DNA from: Piezodorus guildinii
Lineage: Eukaryota; Arthropoda; Insecta; Hemiptera; Pentatomidae
DNA length: 64,000 nucleotides
Assembly (NCBI GenBank): GCA_023052935.1
Contig: CM041295.1
Location: 22,072,880 to 22,136,879, forward strand
Direction of reading: 5' to 3'
Positions 42,620 to 51,469 of the stretch are shown piece by piece; positions within the stretch are counted from its first letter, which is position 1; every line of letters begins with the position of its first letter. The notes below the pieces were generated by a model that worked only from the letters and a program-made list of their open reading frames with translations, ran no database searches and was not told the origin of the DNA. The translations under genes were made by a program, and so were the position numbers.

Positions 42620-43058
42620 TACACTATGGATACCCCATATAATGAGATTCTCTCATTCAAATCTCACCAATTCCAACATCTTTTGGCATCCCAAATAGAT
42701 GCACAACAAATCTGCAACTGACTTATTTCTATTTTAACACAAGTTATAATTATCTATTTTACCCTAAAGCTAGTGTGGAATAATTAGTTTGTTTTGTTTT
42801 TTATAATTCCCTCAACCCTATCAGTAGCCTTTAGGAGATTTCTCTTCTTTCTTTCTTTTTCTAATCTTGTGTGTTTATTATCCATACTTTTTGTACATGA
42901 AAGTCTAGGTAGTGTTTAATTTTTCCTTTTTGCTCATTTGTAAATAAAAATTAATTTTATTGTCTTCTTGACCAGACATATATGAATATCTACTGTACAA
43001 TTCTGTTATTCTTAAGGGACATAGTCCCAGAATAAAGTTTTTTATTATTATTATTATC
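42620..43058 (+). mobile_element. CR1-like LINE (LINE-C) 3' end
   Basis: ATCCCAAATAGATGCACAAC equals the C-terminal codons seen near 56576. The 3' UTR ends with GGGACATAGTCCCAGAATAA (43016-43035), the best example of the family's terminal hairpin (stem GGGAC/GTCCC, loop ATA). An ATT-repeat tail follows. Confidence 0.75.
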
Positions 43059-43059
43059 A

Positions 43060-43165
43060 TATAAATTTATAGTTTTGTATATATCGTGTGAATGTAGTAT
43101 GAATGTTGTACTTTATCACTATTAAAAATGTCCTGAATTGGACAGATTGTAATATTGCTCAATAA

Positions 43166-43214
<49 letters not shown>
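43060..43214 (+). mobile_element. Jockey-2-type 3' tail with long poly(A)
   Basis: GAATGTAGTATGAATGTTGT and GTCCTGAATTGGACAGATTG match 9785-9860. It ends in an uninterrupted run of roughly 60 A, consistent with a young, severely 5'-truncated insertion into the LINE-C tail. Confidence 0.7.
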
Positions 43215-43217
<3 letters not shown>

Positions 43218-43269
43218 TATTATTATAACCAAGGCAACTATATAAAATTAATTTAAAAAAATAACTTTC

Positions 43270-44028
43270 AGCCATTGAAGAATGGTATCAAAACTGGATA
43301 ATTAAAATAAATCCTAACAAATCCCATAAAATTACCTTCACTCTACGTTGTGAACCTATGACCTTCTGCCCCACCGTATCCTTTAACAATATCCTACTTA
43401 CTCCTGTTGAACAGATCCGATACTTAGGACTCCACCTCGACAAACGCCTAACATGGAATCTTCATACTAGACTGAAACGATAGGAAACTGCTCGTAGACA
43501 CAGATTACTACAACACTTACTTGACAAACGCTCAAAACTTCCTACTTACTACAAAAAAACTCATTTATATAACAATTATCTGGCCTATTTGGACCTACGG
43601 CATTGAGCTATGGGGGTCTACCAAACCATCGAATTCCTCTCGCATCCAATCCTTGCAGTCCAAAATCCTTCGAAAAATCCTCAATGCTCCTCACTTTGTT
43701 ACCAATAAAATCATCCATAATGACCTAAATATCCCATTTGTTAAAGACTTGGCCCGTTACAGATATACCTCTTTTCATTCCAAACTCCCTGCTCACTCAA
43801 ACCCACAATATCCGTGACCTCTCCTCCATATCTATTCCCGACAACCCACGGAGGCGCCTTAAAAGAAGATGGCCAAGAGACCTCCTACCATAAATTAGAC
43901 ATTAGAGTTCTACCGTAGTGAGTATCTTCACAGGACTACCATGTGTTCTAATCATATATCAAGCCTATTTACTTGTTGTATTGATTTAATACAGTTGTAA
44001 ATTTCTTTAAATAAATGAATAAAAAATA
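43270..44028 (+). pseudogene. Jockey-1 LINE, reverse transcriptase C-terminus and 3' UTR
   Basis: Starts just after the YADD region: SAIEEWYQNWIIKINPNKSH, EQIRYLGLHLDKRLTWNLH, a stop in place of the Gln of RQETAR (TAG near 43482), then WTYGIELWGSTKPSNSSRI, LRKILNAPHFVTNKIIHNDL and RRLKRRWPRDLL. The longest open piece is 43521-43817. The 3' UTR ends at 44028 after ACAGTTGTAAATTTC. Very similar to the copy at 2407-3237. Confidence 0.85.
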
Positions 44029-44395
44029 ACTTTATATTAATAACCTTTATAAATTTTTTAAGAATCCCATTTACTAAAATGAAGGACAATACAATAGATA
44101 TCGATAATAAATAAAACATATGATTTATAAATCTACATGAAACATTACATAACAGACGATTATATATTCTGATTTAAATGTACAATATTTATTAATATTT
44201 TGTTTAAATCTTAATATTTTGTTGTTTATTTATTTATAAATTTATATCTTCGTTTTTTATTTAGGTATTTGTCTTTGAAATATTTTATAAGTTGGAAGGA
44301 ATAATTCTATAACAAATGTTTCCGTATAATACCAGATAAAATGTAAACATAAAGAAACAAATAAATTCAATAATTTCATTTAGACTTGCCTATCT
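44029..44395. other. unassigned AT-rich stretch
   Basis: Nothing recognised. Confidence 0.35.
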
Positions 44396-45082
44396 ATGGA
44401 ATATATAGTAAAGGGAAGTATTGCGATCGTGAAAATTTTTAAATTCTAGTTTTCACCGCAAATACAAGTTTTAAGGGATCCCTGAGTCCAAGTTATATGA
44501 TACAGAAATTTCAAATTTTAGAAGCCTATTTCTATACCTGGTGTATAACAGCAACCTTTTCACCAAAATCAGCCTACCAGGAGAGTCACTTTGTACGATT
44601 TTCTCAAAAACAGCTCTAATGATTTTGATTAAACTCGCTATATCGATGTGACAGTCAATAACCTTTAATATCATGTAGGTTTCATTGTGATTGAAGTAGT
44701 TTGACAGGGCTCAAATGCCGAATTTTTGAATTTCTTTCTCTAAAGTACAATTACATATTTAGTTTCTAAAATAGTAACCATATCATTTCCTAACCATCGG
44801 ATATGGTTAACTATACAAGGCGAATGAATTTGACCAACAACTGAGAAAAGATCAAAAATATTTTATAATGTAATTTTTTTTTAACATAAGAGTTACTGCT
44901 ACTGAAAGCTAAAGATTTTAGAAAAAATATAAAATTTTACACAAATTTATAAAAGTTAAGGGAAAGTGATAGATATCAGATAATAATATAATATAATATT
45001 TAATGAAACGCATATTTCGATCGTAACTATATAATTCTTTAACCTTAATACTTTCACTTACCTATGTTTCATCTATTAGCCT

Positions 45083-45898
45083 AAGATCCGAACTTGAAAC
45101 GATCTTCACCGAGCTGATAATAGAATGTAACATATTTTATAACAAATTTAGTATATTAGAAAATACGTTAAGAATGGGTTACCTAAAAAAATCCTGGACA
45201 GACTATTTTTAATTATTTAAAAAAATATTTTTAATTAAATGTTGCAACATCATGATAATAAGAAAACTTTTACCCTGACTTAAAGTATCAAAGGTGCAGC
45301 CGTTGGGTTGCCTAATATTTTCTTGGACAAAATATCGGTTGTCAGGTAAAAGCGGGTATGTCGATATCAATTATCTGCACCGGCTTGATAATATAAAAAA
45401 AATTATATCAATAAAAGCGTAGTTTTATTGCAAACACATTGATATAGGGTTGCCTGCAAAAAACTTGGTCCTAATCTGGGTTGCCGAATTTTAAAGATTA
45501 AATTTTAACGCGAGTGGAAATGCGTGACAGAGAGATCCGAGTTGAGTATAGCGTGTAATAATAAAGGACCCAACATTGCAGCCGCACGTTCGGACATTGA
45601 ATATAAGAAAGTTTGATATCCCATATAAAATTACAGGACCAATTTTTTACACAAATACCAATTCCAAATTACAGGGTAAAAGTTTTATTATTATCATGAT
45701 GTTGCAACATTTAATTAAAAATATTTTTTTTTTATTAATTAAAATAAAAAAAATTATTTTGTTATTGTATACGTTTATTTATTTCGATTTTATTTTATGT
45801 AATTTGACTTTCCTTTTGTTTATATTGTAAATATTGTATGAATGAGATCCTGTAGCACTATTATTATTGTCTATTATGACAAATTGTAATATATACGA

Positions 45899-45957
<59 letters not shown>

Positions 45958-46076
45958 GGCTCTAGGATTTTTTTGGCAACACATTCTTAACATATTTTCT
46001 AATGTACTAGAAATTGTTATAAAATATGTTTCATTCTATTATCAGCTCGGTGCAGATCGTTTCAAGTTCAGATCTT
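45083..46076. mobile_element. long-TIR DNA element, nonautonomous, with a LINE tail inside
   Basis: The left arm 45083-45277 starts AAGATCCGAACTTGAAACGA and continues CACCGAGCTGATAATAGAAT. The right arm 45672-46076 is its inverted copy, enlarged by a Jockey-type tail at about 45757-45955. The arms are about 195 bp and end in the middle at TTTTACCCTG/CAGGGTAAAA. The core 45278-45671 has no transposase frame. A GGGTTGCCT-type motif recurs five times (45176, 45305, 45447, 45478 and, inverted, 45958-45983). No clean target-site duplication found. Superfamily unknown. Confidence 0.7.
45757..45956 (+). mobile_element. Jockey-2-type LINE 3' tail with poly(A)
   Basis: TTTGACTTTCCTTTTGTTTA, TGTAAATATTGTATGAATGA and GACAAATTGTAATATATACG match 35175-35270. 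It ends in about 53 uninterrupted A. It was inserted into the right arm of the long-TIR element, since the left arm lacks it. Confidence 0.75.
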
Positions 46077-46160
46077 CTACTATATAGCTTAATTAAAAAG
46101 TTCTTAAATTGAGTTTAAGAGATTAGTGACAGTCGTGTGCGAGCACAAGATTTTTTTTTT

Positions 46161-46729
46161 TTAATTTGACCAGATTGCACTAAAGAGAATAAACGAAAGT
46201 AAAAATATCACCTCAATGATAATTCGACTTTTTTAATATTTCGGAAACGATTGGGATGAAACGACAATACATGCTTAAAAATGTTCTTATTACAACTGAT
46301 AAATAATGTTTACATACAAGGAATTTTTACATATTTATTAAATTATATTAACCCTGTACGAGTCTTACTGTTGTTATTTCCTCCACATTCCGATCTTTTA
46401 TTTGAAGGAAATACCTCGCGTGCTGTACGTTATTAACAAAGATTTCCTTACGGTTTCAATTCGGATAATTTAATGCTACGAAAATAACGTTAGGAGAATG
46501 TCGGCTATCTATGTTGTGAATTTAGAAAAAAAAAAAAAATTCTGTTAACGGAGAAAGCAAAATAATATATAGAAATCAAATGAAAATAGGATAACTTTCG
46601 TAATTTCATCTTTTTTAGTTCAGGCTTTGGATAATTAATACTTAAGTGCATTACATTTTAGACCGTTGATAGAGGTAAATAAAGAAATAGAAACGAAAAC
46701 AAAAATAAATAAAACTAGTTGAATGTCGT
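46161..46729. other. unassigned AT-rich stretch
   Basis: Nothing recognised. Confidence 0.35.
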
Positions 46730-46892
46730 AGATAATAATATTATGGATTATTTAATAAAACACATGTTTCTATTGAAAATCAATGTAATTCATTCTTTAA
46801 CAATTTATTTTCATCTCTAATCTATCTAAAAATTCTTAAATTGGTATTAGCAAAGTGAGTTAAAGTCGTGTGTTGAGCGCCACAGATTTTTT
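46730..46892 (+). repeat. repeat family A, right-end segment
   Basis: AAAACACATGTTTCTATTGA, AAAAATTCTTAAATTGGTAT, GTGAGTTAAAGTCGTGTGTT and GAGCGCCACAGATTTTTT match 20010-20135. Only the last ~160 bp of the element. Confidence 0.75.
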
Positions 46893-47009
46893 AAAATGTA
46901 ATGAAAACATTATTACCACCAAGGTTTAATAAAATGGATGGAAGTATATATATATGACTGTTTTATAACCAATCTAAAATAAATAAAATCCCAGTGCAAT
47001 GAAAACATC

Positions 47010-47330
47010 CCTATAAGGGGGAGAAAAGGGAAAGGGCAGTGTCGTCATCCTGTCTAGAAGAGGGAGATGAGATCGATCTAGATGGCGCCGGCGAGGCGAT
47101 CCCCTGGCGCCGAGCGGTCCAACAGCATCCATCATTTGTGTTTGTCCCCTTCCTTCCTACCAAACACCGCCTCCTCCTCCCTCCGCCTCTCCCTAAATGG
47201 CTATTGATTCCAAGTCCAGGCCGAACTACAGCGACAAGGGCCCTCCTTGGTCGGAGAAAGAAGGGAGCAAGAAGAAGGACAAGGGGTAATGTCCTGTACG
47301 ACAGAGGACGTAAGGTACCATAAGGTAATA
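47010..47330 (+). promoter_or_regulatory. GC-rich, CpG-containing island
   Basis: About 320 bases clearly richer in G+C than the AT-rich surroundings, with several CpG (GGCGCCGGCGAGGCG, TGGCGCCGAGCGG). It does not match any repeat seen elsewhere in the window. Such islands often mark promoters and first exons. Long frames on both strands (47039-47323 plus, 47343-47011 minus) are low-complexity and probably by-products of the base composition. Confidence 0.35.
47197..47289 (+). CDS. possible first coding exon, Lys-rich N-terminus
   Basis: ATG at 47197 opens a 30-codon frame, beginning MAIDSKSRPNYSDKG and ending SEKEGSKKKDKG, with GC-ending codons unlike the neighbourhood. The frame closes at TAA only across a possible 5' splice site, AAGGG|GTAATG (GT at 47286-47287), so it could be an exon ending at 47285. 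Lys-rich tails of this sort are found at the N-termini of several membrane and nuclear proteins; no family is claimed. No downstream exon was found within the window. Confidence 0.3.
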   Translation: MAIDSKSRPNYSDKGPPWSEKEGSKKKDKG

Positions 47331-47524
47331 GTCGATTCAGCACTTAAGGGAACGCGACAGCAATCTGGTACGAACCTCGTTAAATGTCTATAGTTATATA
47401 TGATTGTAACACATAATAGGTCCGGTTTTTAAAATCGTAATGTTTATGATGATGGTGGAGTTGTTGACCTTTGAAACTATATGATGGAGAATTTGGTTGG
47501 GGGAGCGGTAATCAAGAAGTACAC
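47331..47524. other. unassigned stretch
   Basis: Would be intron if the exon at 47197-47285 is real. Nothing else recognised. Confidence 0.3.
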
Positions 47525-47548
47525 TAATAAGAACTTATTTTATTTTTG

Positions 47549-47592
47549 TGGCAACGTTCCGGCCTACTTTATGGGCCTTCATCAGGCTGATC
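47549..47592 (-). ncRNA. hammerhead-ribozyme-like motif
   Basis: On the minus strand: GCCTGATGAAGGCC, a CATAAAGTA loop, GGCC, GGAACGTT and GCCAC. CTGATGA is the canonical core and the two GGCC tracts form helix II. One core base is changed (GGAA instead of GAAA), which should abolish cleavage. A second, opposite-strand motif lies 30 bases away. Confidence 0.55.
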
Positions 47593-47620
47593 CCAAGAAA
47601 GTATCTCAAGAAGAGTTTTA

Positions 47621-47664
47621 GCGGGTATGAAGGTCCACAATTTAGGCCGAAACGTCTGAACACA
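47621..47664 (+). ncRNA. hammerhead-ribozyme-like motif, partner of 47549
   Basis: GGTATGAAGGTCC, a loop, GGCC, then GAAACGTC. GAAAC-GTC is the canonical distal core with an allowed C at the cleavage site, but the CUGANGA part is mutated. It is divergent from the motif at 47549-47592. The downstream tracts also match (CACAAATCAAATAAG versus CACAAAAATAAAATAAG). Confidence 0.5.
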
Positions 47665-47884
47665 AATCAAATAAGTTTGTCTTATCGGTGTATTTTTGCT
47701 TGATTAACACACCCTCAGCCAACTTCTTCATATTGCTTAATCCTTTTAAAGGAATAAAGAGTTGTCTATTTATTCTCAGCAAAATATTTACTTTTTGAAA
47801 TAAAGACATTCGAATCTCCTGTTTGCAATTTATGTTTGTTTTTCCCAATGTTGGCATGCAGATATAAGCATAATTTTAATCGGG

Positions 47885-48600
47885 CCTATATAAATGCGCG
47901 ATTTACGTACGATTTGTGTTTCTGTGAGAACAAACTCGATCATTCCGCTACTCAGGCAGCGGGAATAATCTTAAGCATGCGTTTGGTTAAGGAATTACTA
48001 ATGAAAAATCATTCTTCGTTGGTTTGCAAAATTTCATTCAGGATATACCACCCCAGAAAATGTGGACCGTGGACGACCTCAAACTTCAAAACAGGACGAA
48101 CGTACGGAAGAAGACGCTCATTCAGGTATTTAAAATTGATCGGGAAGGCAAAAACAGCTCGATTCCCGGATCTCATACGAGCCCAACTAACGTCAGCAGT
48201 TGAAACGTCAAAAGACGGGTATTGCTTTGATTTACGAAGCATTTCTCAGGCGCTTATTAACTTGTGACGAAAATTAGATCATGTATGACATTTGACAACG
48301 ATCAGGTCAATGGTAAGATGACAACCAGTCTCCTAGGCACACTGCCAAAACCGAATCTTCATTCAAATATATTCATGATTACTGCATAGTGGTCTATGAC
48401 CGGGTTCATTCATTTTTCTTTTCTACCAAAGTAAAAAACCATTGATGCAACATCATAATGCCAAGATATTAATCAATTGCATCACACACTGGCAAACAGG
48501 AAGCGCCAAATCTCCTTGATGATAACGTCCGACCTCACGTTTCAAAACAGACCGTGAATCCCCTGATCTATCCCCTAGAGACTACCATTTTTTCGAAAGT
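47885..48600 (+). pseudogene. mariner transposase, decayed but nearly complete in order
   Basis: The first block, FVRTKLDHSATQAAG-like with WFAKFHSGYTTPENVDRGRP read across frames, is the N-terminal helix-turn-helix. A piece equivalent to the WIMYDN site (near 48270-48300) and one like VWYDRVHSFFF (near 48385) lie where the catalytic domain should be. LLDDNVRPHVSKQTV (48514-48555) corresponds to the conserved LHDNARPH motif holding a catalytic Asp. Numerous stops and shifts. Terminal repeats were not identified. The open frame 47836-48267 follows only part of it. Confidence 0.75.
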
Positions 48601-48602
48601 AA

Positions 48603-49066
48603 ATAAATAATTAAATTCTTTATTACCCTGGGACATGTCTCTTTAGAATGAAATATACATAATGTACAAAATGTGCTTTGGAGTCTTAGAGTGAATTAAA
48701 TACATATAAACAAGTTAGTATTTACTGATATAAATAAATATAAAACAGACATCTTTAGAAGCTTATTTGCAATTATATTGAGCCTAGATATTTATTCACT
48801 GATTAAATATGCGGGATTTGAAGGTTGAAAGAGAGATGGAGTGACGGATGGAAGGAGGGATAGAATTGAGGATCGAATGAGAAAGGATCTGTCGAAATGT
48901 GCGTATGATGGACGAAGGGATTGGATAACTTGGTATAGGAATAACTTAGGGAAATACATGTGACGATTAGAACGGTAAAGCCACTTTAACTAGCCATAAA
49001 ATTGGGGCACGGAGGTGTACCTAGGGACCCCGAAGATGAATCGAACAAAGCAATTAATTTAGCGTT
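48603..49066 (-). pseudogene. CR1-like LINE (LINE-C) C-terminus and 3' end
   Basis: The plus-strand text parallels 712-1270 closely (ACCCTGGGACATGTCTCTTT, then AATGTGCTTTGGAGTCTTAG and GCCTAGATATTTATTCACTG). On the minus strand it encodes FVRFIFGVPRYTSVP and a degenerate C-terminus. It stops at about 49066 at a T-run. Same subfamily as the first LINE-C copy in the window. Confidence 0.75.
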
Positions 49067-49751
49067 TTTTTTTTTGTTTGTTTTTTACCTCTATGGGTTT
49101 TCTGAATTTTTTTCAACGCGTGGCTCAAGTCGATTGCAGAAGTATATCGAAGATACAATACCCTGAGATGCAACATTGTTTTAAACTTACAAGTCCATAG
49201 TTATAAAATCACTTATTCAAAATATATTAATTTAAAAGAAATCAAGTAATTGATCAAATTTATAAGTTTAAGAAATGTTTGATTAATAAGTATTTATTAT
49301 TTGTTATCAATTGAATAGGGTCTCAATGGAGGAAGAGAATGTTAGAACTGGCGGTTGAAGACGGGTGTACTGGCGGGCTGGTGGGCTGCCAAACAGTTGA
49401 CTTTTTTTACGGCCTGTAACATGAAGATCCCTGAACCGATCCCCACCCCAAGTTGCTGCTTGTAGTCCTGCCCTTGTTTCCCCAATCTTTTTTCTTCATT
49501 TTGTACCTTCTCATTGAGTTGGTTGTTGGTACGTTTCTATTGCCTTTTCCATTATTATTTTGGATTTGATGCGGTCATTGAGAAAGTATATTCATTGAAA
49601 ATTCTACCTTACCGTAAATGTCCTTGTGATCCAACTGATTGGGATCTGTGTGCGTAAAACAATATGAAAAGTTTCAGATTTTCTTAGTTTTATGTAGTAA
49701 TAGTATTTGGGATTTTTCCGTATTAACAGCTGACGACAGAGGAATATACAT
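49067..49751. other. unassigned stretch
   Basis: Nothing recognised. Confidence 0.35.
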
Positions 49752-49832
49752 TTTTACTTTCACTTACCTATATATGATATGATCGTGAAAATTTTCAAAT
49801 TCGAGTTTCTATAGGAAAGAAATAAAGTCCCG
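49752..49832 (+). repeat. repeat family A, left end only
   Basis: TTTTTACTTTCACTTACCTA, TATATGATATGATCGTGAAA and TTTTCAAATTCGAGTTTCTA. This copy shows the left-end motif ACTTTCACTTACCT most clearly. Confidence 0.7.
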
Positions 49833-49834
49833 GT

Positions 49835-50345
49835 TAAAGGGGGAAATGCGTGTTATTATTCAGTTGCTAGGTTACTTAGCTCACGGCTTCTATCTAAAAA
49901 CTTAAAGGTTAGAATTTATAAAACTATTTCCATTTATAAAAATTCTTCCAACGGTTCTTTACGGATGTGAAACGTGGCCGCTTACTTTGAAGGATGAACA
50001 ACGGCGTTAGGTTTTTTCGAAAATAAGGTACTGCGTAAAATATTTGGTCCGAAGAGAGATGAGGGCATTGGGGAGTTTAGAAGGTTGCACAACGCGTAAT
50101 GGCGAAACTTGTACCCTGTGATTATAATTGAGTTGATAACGTCGCGGAGAATCAAATGGGCGAGTAAAATTGTTGGGCTCGGTGAGGAACGGATTTTGTG
50201 AAAGTTGGTATTTGCAGATCCGAATGGTAGGCGTCCGAAAGGTAGGCCGAAGCGGCGATGGGAGGATTGCCTTAAGTGTAGACGGAATATGGTGGTATCG
50301 GCATCGAACCTTCGGGTTCGGTAAGCCTATTATAATTATATACAT
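49835..50345 (+). pseudogene. LINE-U C-terminus and 3' end with UUCG hairpin
   Basis: In shifting frames it encodes FFENKVLRKIFGPKRDEGIG, EFRRLHNA, LYPVIIIELITSRRIKWASK and GRRPKGRPKRRWEDCL, typical of a LINE ORF2 C-terminus. The 3' end is GGTATCGGCATCGAACC-TTCG-GGTTCG (50305-50320 hairpin, cUUCGg tetraloop) followed by CCTATTATAATTATA. Broken by stops, 5'-truncated. The open frames 50007-50345 (minus) and 50170-50352 (plus) are by-products. Confidence 0.78.
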
Positions 50346-50554
50346 CTATTAATAGTATAGTACGTTAACAAAAATAATACTTGTAATCAGAGATGAAGAA
50401 ATTGATGTAAATATACACAATAGTTTAGTTTAACTCATATAGGAAATCTATAAATCCTCAAATACAATCAGTTCTTATAGTAGAAAAAGTTGAATTTATT
50501 TTTTTAAAAGCCCATGTAAAAGTATGAAAAATTAAATGAGTCTGTGCAGGCGAA

Positions 50555-50612
50555 GTTTGGTGGTATCGGCATCGAACCTTCGGGTTCGGTAAGCCTATTA
50601 TTATTATAGGAA
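50555..50612 (+). mobile_element. LINE-U 3' terminus only
   Basis: AGTTTGGTGGTATCGGCATC, the perfect hairpin CGAACC-TTCG-GGTTCG (50573-50588) and GGTAAGCCTATTATTATTAT. About 58 bases of the element are present: an extremely 5'-truncated insertion. A TAT-repeat tail. Confidence 0.75.
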
Positions 50613-51164
50613 AGACACGATTTAGTTCCCTTTAAGTCCTACAAACAGGTGTATATAACTTACTGTGTTACTTTTTCATGTTCGGAAGTTATTTCAAAAA
50701 TTTTACATATAACATATGACAACAATTTTAATAATTAAGTGCACTAGAGATCCGCTGAGGATTGCCAAAAACAGGCTATTTCTAACTTCTTTTTTTTTTT
50801 TTTTAATTGGCAGAAAACGCACTATAGGTGGGAGTTTTTTTTTATTATTAGAAATCTTCTAAATTCGTTGAATTACAAATAAAAGATTTGAGTCCTCTTC
50901 CCGCCTGGTACAGCGAAAATTTAGATATAAACAAAGATTATCGTTTGGAAAACGATAAATAACTGTTGAAATTCATACAAATGAATAATTCAGCAAACAC
51001 CAACAATTTTTTTTATGATGGTATATATACAGAAAAACATTGAATCCTGCATTATGTTGCGGACAACCCTAGATCGACTAGTATTGTTCATATTCAATTA
51101 TAATTATAATTTATATAATAAATTATAAAAGATTTTGATAAACAATAAGGTTTCACGCCTTTAA
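50613..51164. other. unassigned AT-rich stretch
   Basis: Nothing recognised. Confidence 0.35.
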
Positions 51165-51172
51165 CACCTAAC

Positions 51173-51441
51173 TAGGGGTGGGCATAATCAAATGACGATT
51201 ATCGGATCATTCGATTATTTCAATCATTCGAATTAATCGGTTTGGAGAAACGAATGATCATTCGATCTGAATCGTTTAAGGATAATCGAGGGATTATAAA
51301 GGAGCTGGGATAATCGAACGACTTTTTTTTAGCATCATATTGTCTCTCAGAATGCAGATTAATCATTCCATCATTCGATTATTTAAATCATAGAAGTCCG
51401 ATCATCCGATTATGTAGATCATTTGATTATGCCTACCCCTA
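51173..51441. mobile_element. hAT-like MITE, 269 bp, with exact 8-bp TSD
   Basis: Starts TAGGGGTGGGCATAATCAAA and ends with the inverted form GATTATGCCTACCCCTA. It is flanked by CACCTAAC at 51165-51172 and 51442-51449 (exact). The interior matches the MITE at 41974-42250 in the opposite orientation, including TCGTTTAAGGATAATCGAGG. No coding capacity; it would need a hAT transposase supplied from elsewhere. Confidence 0.88.
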
Positions 51442-51469
51442 CACCTAACTAACAAATTAATGACAGAAA

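Larger units (their letters stand above)
44396..46160 (+). repeat. repeat family A, split by a long-TIR element
   Basis: The left part (44396-45080) begins with ATATATAGTAAAGGGAAGTA and TTGCGATCGTGAAAATTTTT and runs to TACTTTCACTTACC. It resumes at about 46080 with AAAAGTTCTTAAATTGAGTT and ends with GTCGTGTGCGAGCACAAGAT and a T-run. Family A is therefore the oldest layer of a three-level nest. Confidence 0.7.

Noticed and set aside
47011..47343. 110-codon minus-strand frame in the GC-rich island
   Set aside because: Low-complexity Arg/Leu/Pro text that comes with GC-rich composition; overlapping frames on the other strand are equally open.
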